A stretch of DNA of 64,000 nt from Plectrocnemia conspersa (GCA_009617715.1 VTFK01000263.1:372001-436000); one strand, 5' to 3'; positions 1 to 13,429 are shown, numbered from the stretch's first letter. The notes: generated from the sequence alone by a model not told the origin. A program made the numbers and translations.

Positions 1-872
1 CTAATTCAAAAGGTGATCAATATGTTAAATTTTTTCGTCGTATCTGAACTTAGAAACTCATTAGTAGACGTTTATAATTAATCAAACGAGGATACCTTAT
101 ATAAAGAGTATATTTAAAAAAATAAAAGTCATGTTTTATACAGAGCATGAAATTGCTAAAACACAATTTTTTATACATATATAATATATAATAATATCTC
201 AGTAATACTTTTTAGTTAAAAACACATGTACCAGTCTTGAGTTTTAATATTATTATTATAGACATTCTAATATTATAATTATATCTTATATAAATCTCAA
301 AATTCCCTTATCTACTAACTTAATTTAAACAAATTATCTATGTCCACCTGAGGAGAAAATTCATATCATTAAGTCAGGATTGTTTTAGAACACGACAGAG
401 AATTTCTAGTTGTAAATGTATGTATGTATCATATTTCCAAAAACTTTCTGTTAATACCAGACTTTATTTCCAAATATATGTTAAAGGCTATTAGACAATA
501 TATTTTCAATTTGTCACTGAAAAGTGAAGTTGTTTCGTGAAGTGAAATATCACGTAAATCGAGGCATAGAATGAAATTTGTAATAAAACGATCAAATAGT
601 ATTCACGTTTACTTAAAAACTTGAGCGACAAGCGTACATTCCAAAAAACAACTCATGACACACTGCACGGGCAGTGGGAGAGGTTCCAGATGTAGTTTAC
701 AAATCAAGTGCAAGAAGCGGGAGTAAGCCATTAACCCATCCGTCTGTGCATTGCCGTAATGCACGTGTGAAACTAAATATGTTTAGTTTAAAGTATTTAA
801 AAAAAAATGTTTTTTCTTACTCGTATGTAACGAGTACAGCGTAAATTGTGGAACGAGTATTATTGTATTTTC

Positions 873-943
873 ATCAACGATCTTTATTTTCCCCTATTTC
901 TCATAAGGGAGGAGATCAACGATCTTTATTTTCCCTTATTTCT
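873..943. repeat. 29-bp direct repeat, two copies
   Basis: Units at 873-901 and 915-943 share ATCAACGATCTTTATTTTCC followed by a pyrimidine tail, with one mismatch, separated by 13 bp. This is a local duplication of unknown origin. Confidence 0.85.
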
Positions 944-1148
944 TAGCCAATCATGGATGATTTGAAGTGCAACTAGAATATCTGTTTTTATTTGATAAAA
1001 TTTTCTGAGAATATTCTTGCCGCCTAACAGAAGTATGCGTCTGATGATGAGGCTAAGCCCGTGGTCGAAGAGGTCAGTGTAGTGAATAAGTTCTTGAAGC
1101 AAAGTAGTAATACAAGCGTCAGTGTAGTCTGATTATGTACCGCGTAAT

Positions 1149-1532
1149 CAGGGCCGGCCCTAGGTTATTTGGCGGCCCAGGCAAACTAAATTTGCGACCC
1201 CCCCCCTATTAATACTTTAATAACTCATTACATGAGCGCAAAAATATAATTCAAATTAAACTAATTTAATATTATATTTTACACCATACTCTTTTTTGCG
1301 ATTGTAGGTATTTAAGAAATTGTAATTTTATTTTCGTCGCGATTTTTTACGCGTGAAATAATCTAAAGAGTGCACAGTAGTGTATACAAAAAAAAATATC
1401 AGATTATATTCTTTAACAATATTGTTTGATACTTTTAAGTGAATATTGCGCCTTTATTTGGTATCACGGCGCCCCACAAGATCTAGCGCCCCAGGCGATC
1501 GCCTGTACTGCCTGCCCCTCGGGCCGGCCCTG
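1149..1532. mobile_element. hAT-type MITE with 8-bp target duplication
   Basis: A 384-bp non-autonomous element. Both ends begin CAGGGCCGGCCC when read inward, giving at least 12 bp of perfect terminal inverted repeat, with GC-rich subterminal sequence inside (GGCGGCCCAGGC on the left, GGGCGCTAGATCTTG on the right, inverted). It is flanked by an exact 8-bp duplication, CGCGTAAT, at 1141-1148 and 1533-1540. An 8-bp duplication with this kind of end is characteristic of the hAT superfamily. The interior is AT-rich with no coding capacity. The perfect duplication suggests the copy is not very old. Confidence 0.9.
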
Positions 1533-2326
1533 CGCGTAATACCATCAATGCGCATAAACCGTATATGCTAACGTGCTTTTACATAGCTGTTAGGTTCGTA
1601 GGCACAGTTCGCAGGACTTCAAGTGCGCGTGTAGCGTGTCTGATGTTGTGAATGAATCGCTACAACTATTTTTATAGATACGATATATGTTTATATTAAC
1701 TAATTAATTACTCTCTCACATAAAAACATATTTTTACAGATTATAAATATACGTCAGATTTTTTACTACATATAAAAATATTTTTTAACAATTGAAAATA
1801 TATATTTACTAATGTTATTTAATTATCATATTTAAACTATAAATTAATTTATAGTACTTTAACCTACTTACTGTTGACTTTCAAATAGGTATGATATTAT
1901 AAATACATTTATAAAAATAATCACACGAATGAAACATATAATGTTATTTAGAATGATTGTTTATTCGTTTCTATACATACCTACATATATTTTTATTAGA
2001 TTTCGCTACCAAACCGAGAATCGAATCTTGTATCTTATACCATAATGAGATTATTTGCCCATTGCACTTACTGCCGTTCCAATTCTTTGACATATTAAAA
2101 AAGTAGGGGTAACATTTAATATACTAGAAATCCGACGTTTCTTGGATATCTTTTCCCTTTGAGATTTAATCGACGTCCGTCACAACCCAACTCAGGATGA
2201 CCCCATTTTGTTCCTAAACCATGCGTTTATATCGTATCGAGTCAAACCATGCGATTACCCAGTAATCCCCTTTTCCCCATAGGGATTTCAACCTAGTACA
2301 TATTATTAAAATAAGAGTTTTCTTAC

Positions 2327-2500
2327 GCTGATTTGCATGTCGTCTATGGCTCTGGTCCTTCCTGGATCGATTCTGTAGTTTTCCAGAAAAGTGTTGTTCA
2401 AATTTGCTTGCAGCTCGGCCGTCACCTGCTCTTCGTAGACATAAGTCACCACCCCCACTGTCGCCTCCATGACGAAGATAAGCAGGAGGAAGTACGTATA
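2327..2500 (-). CDS. Tetraspanin, third coding exon (TM3 and start of EC2)
   Basis: This 174-nt exon encodes residues 127-184. The acceptor TTTCCTTCCAG lies directly above 2500 and the donor GTAAGA is at 2326-2321, again phase 0. The exon supplies the core of TM3 (YTYFLLLIFVMEATVGVVTY), with the membrane-embedded glutamate typical of tetraspanin TM3, then the start of the large extracellular loop: VYEEQVTAEL, a probable N-glycosylation sequon NNT (N161) and a basic stretch ending AIDDMQIS. The conserved CCG motif, the other EC2 cysteines and TM4 are not in this exon. I found no matching exon in 1-2326, so the gene must continue left of the window. Longer open frames covering this interval on either strand are shadows. 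Confidence 0.92.
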
Positions 2501-5500
2501 CTGGAAGGAAATAACACAAAAAAGGTTTAAATTTTTTTTGTATTGTGCTAATCACAAAAGGATGAGTGTTTTTCGTCGTCGTCTTTGGCAGATAACGTGT
2601 TTAACGATTCCGGCACGAAAACAAAGGTGAAAGGGAAAGATTTGAGAAGATTAACAGAGAACAATGTTTTCTTGTGACCCAAAGGATAATTAAATAAGAG
2701 AATTATAGTTTTCTTTGTGGTGTGTATTTTGATAATATAATGTTATATTGCTGTAATATATATTAAATAATCCTTGATGTTTTATACGTAAAAATATTTA
2801 TAAGGAGGTCCCAAGTCTTGAAACTTTTATAAAAATCCAGTTACATTTTTCTTTGAGTCAAAAGTATTACATTGAAAATATTTATTTGAATTATTTTTAT
2901 TGAAAACTACTAAGGTACGAGAAAAAAAGATTCGGTTTTATGATCGGTGGAAAAAATGGTCAGGCATGAGTTATATAAGTCATGTATGTCCTTCATGAAA
3001 AAATATATAAATATTCTTTGTCCAATAATTAAATAATAAGTCAGGTGTATTTCTAAAATAAGCTGCAGTTCTCCTAACAAAAATCGAAAAAAAATTGTAT
3101 GTTCAATATAAATTTGCTTTGTTAATTAATATCTGTAATATATTATTGCCTTATAGTTTTCATGCATAAACATCTAGATCTTTTTATTTATTTATTATTA
3201 TTTATTTATTAATTATCCTTTTTATTTATTTTATCAGAGCTCCTTTCATTAGCATTATTGGCATTGCATATGACAACAATTCGCTATGTAAAAACATCTT
3301 ACAGTAAAACTAAAGTTGGACTCTATGCAATTCTGTCTTTATTTTTGTTATTTTATTGATTTTTTCCTGTAATACAATAAAAAAAAATATTGTATCTAAT
3401 ATCACAATCGGAATTAAAAATTACTAAATTTTGATTTTCTATAAATAATTGTAAATCTAGATTCAGTTTTTATTAAAGTTTTGATGTAATAAATAACCAA
3501 AATACCATTGCATATTATTTGCCAAAAAAATTGATTGCGCGTCTAATATTTACACTAAACTATTATTATTCATGTAGACCTTGTTGTTATTAAGCTACAT
3601 AACCATTTATGTCCAAAACTAATGGTTTTAATCCTGACTAAATTTGTTATTTACTTTTTTTTTAATAGATTAATAAAAATATGCCTATTATGTAAAAATA
3701 AATAATTAATAAACTAATATATGATAACATAACATAAATAATCTATTTAGCGAATATTCAACAGTATGTTTTTATTATCATTATTTTCGAGCAGCTCATA
3801 AATATTCAGGATTAGAATAATAATTTTAAATTAAATTATATATTATGAATAATTTATATTATCCGTGGGTTATAAATATATAAAAAAAAAAACTGTTTAT
3901 TTATTTTAATCTTTTATGTACTCTATACTATATTTTTCAACGTAGTTGTTCACATTTCTGTATTTAATATTGTTCACTTTAATCGATTTAAAATAAATCA
4001 TTAATTACATTATCAATCATCAGCTTTTATTATTAAATATAAATTAATAGTACTAATATGAATAAGTATTACCAATAATAATTTTTATCGAATACATATA
4101 TTTCCAGTAAAAAAATTCATAAACAATAGATATATAATTATTATTTATTATAATTCCATATTATTATATTGATTATGATTTTTTTTTAATATTGGATTTA
4201 TATTTGGCACAAACACTAAAACTGTTTAGATTAATACAATAATATTTTATGAGACGTTGAGAATATTAAGGACGAACTCAACAACGTATTTTAGAGTATA
4301 TCAAGATGGTTTAAAACAATACATACTTTATAAAAAAAAAATATAATAAAATAATAATATTAATTGATATAAACCGAACCCTTTAAAAAGATAATGTTCA
4401 ATATCAGTAAATTAAGGAGCTGGATGGCGATAGTGCGGACGTCTCTGCTCTAACGCCCATCAAAAGAGGGCGCAATTATGACCCTGAAAGACGTTCCGGA
4501 ACCCGGAATAGTTTGTATTATCAACAGAATTTTTCAGTAGTTTTAAGAAATGATTAACGATTTACAAATTTATGCGAGAATTTTTCAAAATCAGTATATA
4601 CAATATCTATTTTATTTTATATACATATATTATATTAAATATTTCATATAACTACGACTGCTCTACTAAATGACGATCACAAATAATTGTAATATTTATA
4701 ATAGCTAATAATGGAGTACATAATGACTTTGTTGAGTTATATAATTTTCTGATTATCTCTCGTATATAATACAATTTCAATTAAATTAAAAATGCTACTT
4801 TACTAGGGATAGGACAATTATTAAAAAAAAGTCATTAGAAGTAGAAAATTTTAATTAAATAAAAACAATTTGTTGAAGTTCTATCATGATTAGGTGCGTG
4901 ATATAAATTAAGCATAAACAAAACAGTAATTCAAACACAACAAATTGCACAATGCAAGTAATTGCACTTGTGGTACTTTTTAATTAATTCACCGTCACGC
5001 GCAAGCTGCAAAGCTATACATATTTTATAGTGATACACTTTTTAATCACCTTTGTTCATAAACAATTAAAAATTCATGTGAATTATTTTGCAGCCGTTTT
5101 GGGAAATCAATTACGGGAGCCAAGCAAATAGGTAGGCGAGCGGGAGTATTAATCAAATTGATGGCTCGCATCCGTTCACGTTTGGGAGACTATTTATTTT
5201 TATAAATCCGATTTGTCAAATTCGATGTGAGTAATCCTATTAACATATTTTATGGTCCTCTACATTTAAATTTATTTTAAAATACTCATTACAATATTTA
5301 TTATATACATAGTATAACTAAAGTAGTTATTTTCATTAAAATTAATAGTATCATTTGTGCTTTACGGTGTTGTTCAATATAACAATTTAATTATCCGCTT
5401 TGTTGCATAGTTGCCGAACCAATTCGTAACTCTTGTCTGCCTGCACGTGTATGTTCAAAATTCAGTTACGACAAAACTAGTTAATTGCACTATGCAAACT

Positions 5501-5652
5501 AATCGAAACTTGTTAACTAGTGACATGATTCTGATTATTTAGTAAAATATTTATAGAAAATTTATGTAAATTGTATGTAAATAAATTTTATTCGTTCGTG
5601 TATGTATAATAATTGCGTAAAATTTACTGACTCAAATTTAATTTAAATCTAG

Positions 5653-5913
5653 GATATAGCCAAATTTCAACACCAAAATAATCCTAAGATTTCAATCGAA
5701 AACATTGAGGCACATTACAAGTGCCCTATGGTTCGTGACAAACGAGATATTCATGCAAGGACGTTGAGAGAAGAGATAAACAGCGTCAGCAAGATATATC
5801 TCGACAGATTGGGGTTATATTCGAATGAGGTGGCAAGGGAGCTGTCCTCTAGAGACATACACAGACAGTTGAGACGTTTTAGAACCAGCCTAGACACACA
5901 AATGTTTTCATGA
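5653..5913 (+). CDS. Possible terminal exon of an unrecognised nested gene
   Basis: The frame is open from a splice-acceptor-like AATCTAG ending at 5652 to TGA at 5911-5913, about 86 codons, beginning DIAKFQHQNN. An AATAAA polyadenylation signal follows at 5994-5999, about 80 nt after the stop. The peptide is rich in Arg, Glu, Leu and Asp (HARTLREEINSVSKIYLDRL, then ELSSRDIHRQLRRFR), which is unlike the Lys/Asn/Ile/Phe bias of chance frames here, and it should form charged helices. An internal ATG at 5728 could also start a 61-residue protein. I do not recognise a domain. The exon would lie inside the tetraspanin intron on the opposite strand; I could not identify a matching upstream exon. 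It could be a real nested gene, an exapted remnant or chance. Confidence 0.35.
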   Translation, partial: DIAKFQHQNNPKISIENIEAHYKCPMVRDKRDIHARTLREEINSVSKIYLDRLGLYSNEVARELSSRDIHRQLRRFRTSLDTQMFS

Positions 5914-5993
5914 TATAATTTCAAAATTCAAATTTATTTTTGGAGACTTATTTTTTTATTTATGATTATAAGAGTTTTTTTCTGTCGAAAAAA

Positions 5994-5999
5994 AATAAA
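5994..5999 (+). terminator. Polyadenylation signal after the candidate terminal exon
   Basis: AATAAA lies 81 nt downstream of the stop at 5911-5913. AATAAA is frequent by chance in such AT-rich DNA, so it gives only modest support. Confidence 0.3.
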
Positions 6000-8900
6000 G
6001 TAGCAATTGCCTGAACTACTAAAAATATTATTCTTAATCTTAAATTATAATTTTAGTCAACGAAACAAAATGAAAAGTTTGCGATCGATATTGAAAATAT
6101 ATATATTTTTTAAATTGATTTTATTTTAAAAACTAAATACAGTAACCAATGTTCTTTTTATTATCATTAAAAGAAAATAGTTCATTATTAAAATTATGTG
6201 ATTTTTCCGTGTGTTATCCTAATTACATTTTCAACCATCGTGACGCATTGGGGTAACCTGTTAGGTTATGATGGTCTTAATTAAATCTAAATAAATAAAT
6301 TTAAATCTTACATTTTCCACTATTTTTTTTCGTTGTTGAAAAATTTTAGCATAACATAAAAATGTTAGATAAATGAGTAATGTACCCTTTGCACTCTTTT
6401 GCACTCAACTTTTTTGAAAATGGAATTTAATGTATTTTTCACAAATGTGTCACCAAATTTTTGATAGCTATTTCATGCTTAATTATTCAGTAATATTATT
6501 GAAGATTTTTAGTCAGCGTAGAAATTTTAGTCAGTGTTTCTTTACATCATTTTTAAACCAAAAACTCAATCATAACTTAATTTGAAATTTAACAAATGTT
6601 TTTTTAATATGTAGTAAAAATTTGGTTGTCTAATGATTTAGATTATATTACTATACAACTATAAACAAACATATTGAAACTAGATTTGTAGACACGTCAT
6701 ATTTGTTAACAATCCGAAACATTTAATCTACACATATAAGCCATTAGTAATTCACATAAGCAAATCATTTATTTGAAGTACCTATTACCATTTTTTTTTT
6801 TGAAATCAGTTGATTTTTTATCCCACAATATGGTGAAAAGTAATTTAATTAAAATAAATATACTGTTAAACGATTTTTATTATTCCGTATCACAACAAAC
6901 GCGTTTCACTTCGACTTCTTTATTTCCGGTTTCGTCTTCGTATTTCCGGTTTTAGTCATAAAGTGGGTTGTGGGAGGGAATACGTTAAAATTTGGCAATA
7001 ACGGTTCGAAATTCGTTAGCAGATTTACCTGGAGCAATTTCATTTTCGGCGCGGGATATAATATTATACAAATTGGCGGTCGTGAATAAAAATAACGAAC
7101 GTCAGGATACTTACACATAGCTACGTTCGATTCCTGTCCCTTAAATTATACATTGTCAAAAAGTTCACACTCAGCGAATCGACGTTATGGGGTCGTTTTT
7201 TAGAACGTGCATATTATGTACGTCTATATGTAGACTATTAGGTAGAAAACGAATGAAAAAAAATTCAGCAAGGATCCGGAGGTCGTATCCTTTCGTTTTA
7301 TTGTCCGTGATGATTCGCAAAACGGCGAACTGGCGTTATAAAAATTTGCATAACGGCTAATATTATTGTATAATATTGTGCTTGTGCGCCAAATTGATTG
7401 GGGAGTTATATTTATAAAAAAACGGTACTCAATACTAAATAAATGGATTGAACTAAATAGGAATTTAGAGTAAAATATATACATTTAATCTGGGAATTAA
7501 CTTCAACATCATTTTTATGATGAGTGACAACAGATTGTCTTTCACTCTTTTATTTAACACGAACGTCACTTCTTACTATTTTAAATTCATAACATTATCT
7601 AATCACAGTTTACACGTATATAATATTCCCGTAAATAGAAACAAATTGAATAGCCACGAATATTAGAAGCAGTTTCTTCTTTAGCATAAAAGAAACGGAC
7701 CAATTTAACCGTACGTTGCAAAAACAACGTTGTTAAGGCCAATGCCTCTGCCACATTACGCGGACCCTAACGGAAAAAAACAGTGTTGCCAATTTAGTAA
7801 AAAATTCGCTTTTAAAAAGTACTTTTTTGATATTTCTGTTAATTTTTAATGCTACAAAATATAAAATGCAATGTAAGTCTTATATCTAGAGCTTCTAATT
7901 TATTATGCGAGTTTTCAGGTCGAGAATATTTTATTACATTTGAAATTCGTATGATTTAGAATATATGCTACACCAAATGAATAAATTATATCCTTAAAGA
8001 GGTCATCATTTATAAAAGGCCTATTTAGCGAATGAATAATTAAATCTCGGAGTTGGACTTAAGCGTCGCGTGACAGGGGTTTATGTTCGGTGCAAGCCCT
8101 GTGCGGATTTTTATCAAGTAATCGGATTTAACCGCAGATTTTGCTGGTTTTAATTGTTTTTTCGTGTGACACTAAAAAAATCTCAGGTAGTATTAACTGA
8201 TGGGTAAGCGAATACCTACTCTCTAGGGACCGTCCCTTATTAATTAATTAAGTAATTAATACACTTTTCCGGAGCGTTTTCCTTTTACGGCTCGGTACAG
8301 CTTTTCCATTAACCGCATTAACAATTTAGTTACAAATTGTTTGAAAAGTTATTAAAAGAGGTTGATAAATAAAGTGCCTATGATTTTTTAATAGCAAAAC
8401 CAGTCACTTTTAAAGCATAATTATATATATAGATATATATCCATAAAAAATACATAAAATATAAAAAATGGTCTTCTGTAGTAATTTTCGGATTTATTTT
8501 ATATTTTTGTATGATAAAATTTTAATTCTGTAGTAACTATACAATATAAATTTTTTGTTTTAATGTAAAGATTTAAAACCATATTGTATTTTTCATATTT
8601 ATTTACTTGAAAAAATTATAGATAAATCAAGTTTGATGTATTATATAAAAAACACCCGTCAACACATTATATTTATTACTAATTTTATTAATATCGACTA
8701 GTACAACCTATCTTTAGCTAGTAACAGAAAAAAATAGCATTGCATTATTTTCCAATCATTTTTAAAAAAAAAAAAAAAATACATTTTGCGCAAATTATTC
8801 AAATATGTTTTTTATTTGAATATAAATATTGAGGCTTACTTATTGCTAATATTTAATTCTAAAGTTAAGTGAAATATTTTACGTGGGTAAACTAGTTGGG

Positions 8901-11424
8901 TAAAAATTATGTGTGAATCGAGATAAAAATGTACAAATAGCAAAAATAATTTCGTGTATGCAATACCTGCTTTTGTTTTCACTTCGCCAGCCATCCCTAT
9001 CATAAAAAGAGGCCGACATTATTCTTATTATGTAAAATAATTACTGAGAACTGTTAGGTACCGTTAAATTTGTGTGAAAAAAAATAAATGTTTTTTTTTA
9101 TTTATTTTTGACACGTCGCGCATATCGTACAAAAATATAGAACATATTAATTTAAATTTAAATATAGAACATATTAACGTAAATATATATATTTATATAA
9201 AATAATTTCTGTATATAAAACATATGTTAATATGATTTTAATTTAAAAATATAATGTTATAAAATAATTAACAATTATATTAGTAATTTACATAGATATG
9301 ATATACTTAAATTTCATATATATTTACTTAAAAATTGATAAAAATTGGATATCTTTTATATATATGTTTGTATATAACATTAAGTTTCTACAGATATACA
9401 TCTTTAAAAAATATGAGTGTTTCACATTCAAGTCCTCGGTATCAGCAACACCCAGAAAGGCCGAAGGATAAAAGGGACTGGAGGATAATCTAATGGGCTT
9501 TCGTCAAGGCCTCCCATGTTAAATTGTAATCCGAAACGATGACAAGCAATTTGGCAATGGGTTAACATGCGGACAATTACGTATTGGTTAGTGCGTACAT
9601 TTTAGCTTCTCTAGGATCCTTTTGTGGCAAAGGATATAAAAGTGCGGTCCCTTGGGCCATAATTCTTGTACAAACTTCGACGTTATCCACCTTAGTGCCG
9701 TTTGCGCTCATCTATGGCAGCATTCCAAGCATTGAAAACATTTTCTGCTTTGCCAAAGTGAAAATGTGTATAGCGCAAGCGAAAAAAAAATACACGTCAA
9801 AACATTCCTTACGCGGAAAATGGCTGTATTTAAGAGGAAGAGATTTATTGTTTAGCTGCTCGAGCTTTCCCTTTTTTGCGCATACGTCAAATTGTAAATG
9901 ATGAACGAACTGCGTCAATGTTTTCAGTTTATTATACAAGAAAACATTTATATACATTTTCATTATTAATTTACTAGGACAATTAAAAAGTAACTCCCAA
10001 GTAATTTTGCTTAAGTAGAATTTCTTAAGATTAAATATGTAACAATATTCCATTCATCACGTCTTTTATGGAATTGTAAATCACTTTTAGTCTCCCTGGA
10101 CTATCTAAGAATAATAAATCAAAATATTCTAAGTGAAATTGATGGAGATCTCATCTTGAGTACCGTATCAATCTTACGAGCGTTGACATTATTTTTTTCC
10201 GTTTTTTTCTCATGTATCTGTATGTGTTGCATTGTCAACATTGTAACAATTATTTCTCAATGATGCTGTAAATCAGCGTTTTACAATTTTTTAGATTGCA
10301 GAACAGTATTTTTTTGTATGATTTGTATTAATTATGACACGTATTTGATAAAAATCGCGATATCATTATTATTTGTTATTAAAGAATATATATATATTAT
10401 GTTATATATACGTATGATGTAAGCAGATAACAACCAGGATCAGATGTCGGTTCTACGCCCGGAGTCTTACGACAAACATTTCCCGGATGCTGTGGAAATC
10501 CAATTGAACGTTGCAAACTGGGGAAGATCGTCGTGGTTTATTTGAACAGATTCTCCTGATTCATCTATTTGTCTAAGAGGCATTATGTAGTATGTCCCTT
10601 ATATTATAAATGAAGGAACTTTATCAACCCTTTATTGTTGTTTGCATATGAAGACAAAGAGAAATTAGGATTCTATAATAAACATTGTAATCCATCTTAT
10701 TGCTTTCAAACTTTATGCATTACAAAATATATCCTATAAGTAATTTATGTATATGTATAAATATATATATATATATAGAAGCTGGATAAAAAACAGTTTA
10801 TTTCACTTTTAAGTAAATATGACTTAACCACTTTATTTTTACTCTTCTGGTACATATGATATGAAATAGCGAGTAATAATAAAAAAGAGTTTTATTAACA
10901 TTTAACAATGTCTTTCTCACAAAAAATAATACAGCTAAAAAACTCAATAATGTTGTTTACACAACTTTAAAAATTAAATTAAAAAAATATATATATATAT
11001 ATAAAAGGTTACTATACTTCATTTCAAATAATTAAAATAAAACATGCATTTTTATACTCTTTGTAAATCTATTATAATTATATAACTGACGAAATTATAT
11101 TTTGACAACAATATATCATGTGCTGTCAATGTCATTAAGCATTATAAAAAACTTAATTTACACGCGTTTAAGAGTCGTATTTAATTTAAAAGTTATCGTA
11201 ATAATTTTAATGGACACAGTTGCTATTTAAAAATAATACATCAAAAATAGTTACTTTTATGCCTGCACTACACTTTCTGGAAGTTGTCCGAACCGAAGTT
11301 ACAACTGAAGTCGGCCGAGATCTACGACTTCGAGTAAGCGACCACACTGTCGCAAATTTCATATGCCGTCCGGACGGCGGCTTCTGTCACGTACAGCCGG
11401 CTTATTGGCGCGCGATCCAAAAAG

Positions 11425-12080
11425 GAGCCAAATAATCGCAATTTTTAAATTGTCATATTATTTAAATTACGCAACTGATAATTATAAAAGTTTGTTTGAG
11501 CATTCATTAATACAATATGAATGAAAACTTTTCGGTCATAAATATTCAATTTACGCAAAATCTTTTTCGGCTTTTGCAAAATGCCATAAGGCATAAAAAT
11601 AATACTTCAGAATACGAGCACCACATCTGTGACTATCCTAGAAATTGTCGTCATCGATTCTAAATAAGAATTCGTTATGGTGTGACATTTATATAAGTCG
11701 ATCTAGGAAAATACAATACGATTTTTTTTAGCAAAATCAAGTACCACTAATTATTTAATTTTATATGAAAAAAATATAATAACGATATCGGTTAGAAGAA
11801 GATAATATCAAAAATATAATTAATCTGTTTTGGTGCCCTAAAATATTCAAAGATGTCAGTAAGAGTCTGTTGAAGTCCCGGATAAGCATGTGGTATTATA
11901 ATTTGATCACGTGACCACGATGCAGCGCTCGTCATGCGTGTTGACCATAGGACGCCTACGCGTATACTGAAATTGAAGCGAGCCAAATAATCTCAGTTTT
12001 TAAATTGTCATATTATTTAAATTACGCAACTGATAATTATAAAAGTTTGTTTAAGCATTCATTAATACAATATCAATGAA
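11425..12080. repeat. 101-bp internal duplication within Harbinger-like copy A
   Basis: Positions 11425-11525 and 11980-12080 are near-identical, both starting GAGCCAAATAATC and ending with ATTAATACAATAT plus CAATGAA or GAATGAA. Copy B has only one version, at the position equivalent to the first. In copy A the second unit sits where copy B has a longer GC-richer segment with a GAGAG run, so copy A looks rearranged. Confidence 0.85.
11792..11935 (-). pseudogene. Small ORF inside Harbinger-like copy A
   Basis: A 47-codon frame, MTSAASWSRD to IFDIIFF, containing QIIIPHAYPG and LQQTLTDIFEYF. It corresponds codon for codon to the ORF at 30458-30601 in copy B. Of about eight base differences between the copies, seven change the residue and one is silent, which argues for neutral decay rather than ongoing protein function. 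It may be a relic of an exon of the original autonomous element. Function is unknown. Confidence 0.4.
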
Positions 12081-13429
12081 CCCGTTCTCCCGTTCTCAGT
12101 AACCTCGGATAATTTCCGAGAGATTTTAGAGCGGGCAGAACCGAATTCGACCGAAGTAACCCACTATATTATCCGTTCTTGGCCAACCTTGGCCAACTTC
12201 TAGAGAGTGTAGTGCAGACATTAGGCTTTTGAGATGTCTTCAATCGTATTTTTCCCCCTTTTAAAAAATACGTTTGGCCATTATACATTTTAATTTTATT
12301 TGTACTCTTATTTTTCAGTATTAAAAAAAGTTAATAATGAGCTTTTACTTTGAATTAATTAGTAATAATCTTAAAACCTTCAACCCTCAAATAATTTGTA
12401 AATTTAATTTCATAAACATAAATATGTCAACGTATTAAATTAACTGGATTTTATTAAGCACTTCATATATTTATTAAAAAAAACATAATTAAATATTGTG
12501 ATTTTAGCTTTAATAGTCCACTTCTCAATATACATGCTATAATTCGTTCTTTCACAGCTTGAAAGCTTTGACGCTCGAAGTCGGTCGTGTTTTTTTTTTT
12601 TCATTCATTTTCCCTTGCTTCAAATCAAAGAGCTTGACTTTAGTCCTTAATTAAACTGAAAAGCTCACAGTTTTAAAAAATATATAAAAGTTTCTCTTGT
12701 ATATTTTTTTACTATTATGAAATTAAAAATAACTTGATTAAGCTGCTAGCGATAAAGAATTTTCAAATAATACTCGCTCCAGTAGAAAGGTCGAAATCTT
12801 ATTGTCTGGATGATAAAAGGGTATCCTATTGTTTTGTAACACTTTTATAGACAATGTGTATCACATTTACGCCAACGGCAAACACATGACCCTTAATACG
12901 ATTAAGTCAAGGGCATGATCTATTTTATTTTCATTCTAGATCACTTTGATAACAATAAAAAAGATCTGTTATGGTATATTAGACTTTTAAAATAACTTTT
13001 TATAAGACCTGTTTATTTAAAAAAAAATATATAATAAATACAACATTTTGATAGCGTTAAGGAGCACTACTTTTTTATGTACAATTTTATAACATATACA
13101 ACATATTGTGATTGCGGTGGGTTTATCGCTCTGAGCATTTTGAATAACGAGACGATATTGACCCGAGCAGACCCGCAAGGGTGCGCCCTTTATACTTCCG
13201 ATGTACAAAGTGAATTCTGAAAGTGCGCGTACATTTCAGACACTTTCAGCGATAAATTGTTATACTTGAACGGCGCTAAAGGAACGAAACAAAGCGGAAC
13301 TCGTCGTGAAATTGAATAGATTCAATCTATGTTTAAATTGATTTTTTAAAATAAGCAACATAACAACTACATCTTAATTTTTAACTATATTTGCTAATTG
13401 TGAATAATTATATATGAAAACAATTTATT

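Larger units (their letters stand above)
1..2326 (-). other. Tetraspanin intron, partial (continues left of window)
   Basis: This is AT-rich intronic sequence after the third coding exon. It contains the hAT MITE (1149-1532), a 29-bp direct repeat (873-943), a somewhat GC-richer block at 640-780, and a tRNA-like relic near 1990-2075 with a B-box-like GATTCGATTCTC on the minus strand. I looked on the minus strand for the expected tetraspanin EC2 exon with a CCG motif and did not find it. Confidence 0.7.
11260..12220 (-). mobile_element. PIF/Harbinger-like element, copy A (961 bp)
   Basis: The ends are inverted repeats of about 27 bp: TGCCTGCACTACACTTTCTG on the left and, read inward on the right, TGTCTGCACTACACTCTCTA, each continuing GAAGTTG. 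A TTA target duplication sits at 11257-11259 and 12221-12223. Three-base TWA duplications are the mark of PIF/Harbinger elements. The same element occurs inverted at 30092-31152. The subterminal GC-rich parts carry repeated CCGAAGT and CCGAG motifs, possibly transposase-binding sites. No transposase was recognised, so it is non-autonomous. Strand is given by the small conserved ORF it carries. A 101-bp segment is present twice (11425-11525 and 11980-12080). Confidence 0.85.

Noticed and set aside
640..800. Possible missing tetraspanin EC2 exon in a GC-richer patch
   Set aside because: The minus-strand translation lacks the CCG motif and the expected cysteine pattern, and no acceptor fits phase 0.
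2214..2555. 113-codon minus-strand frame and a 65-codon plus-strand frame over the third tetraspanin exon
   Set aside because: They are shadows of the real exon 2327-2500; the correct minus-strand frame encodes TM3.
9584..9901. 105-codon plus-strand frame and an overlapping 113-codon minus-strand frame at 9712-10053
   Set aside because: Neither begins with ATG at its listed start. With stops at roughly 8 percent of codons in this composition, about one frame of this length is expected by chance in 64 kb, and no domain is visible.
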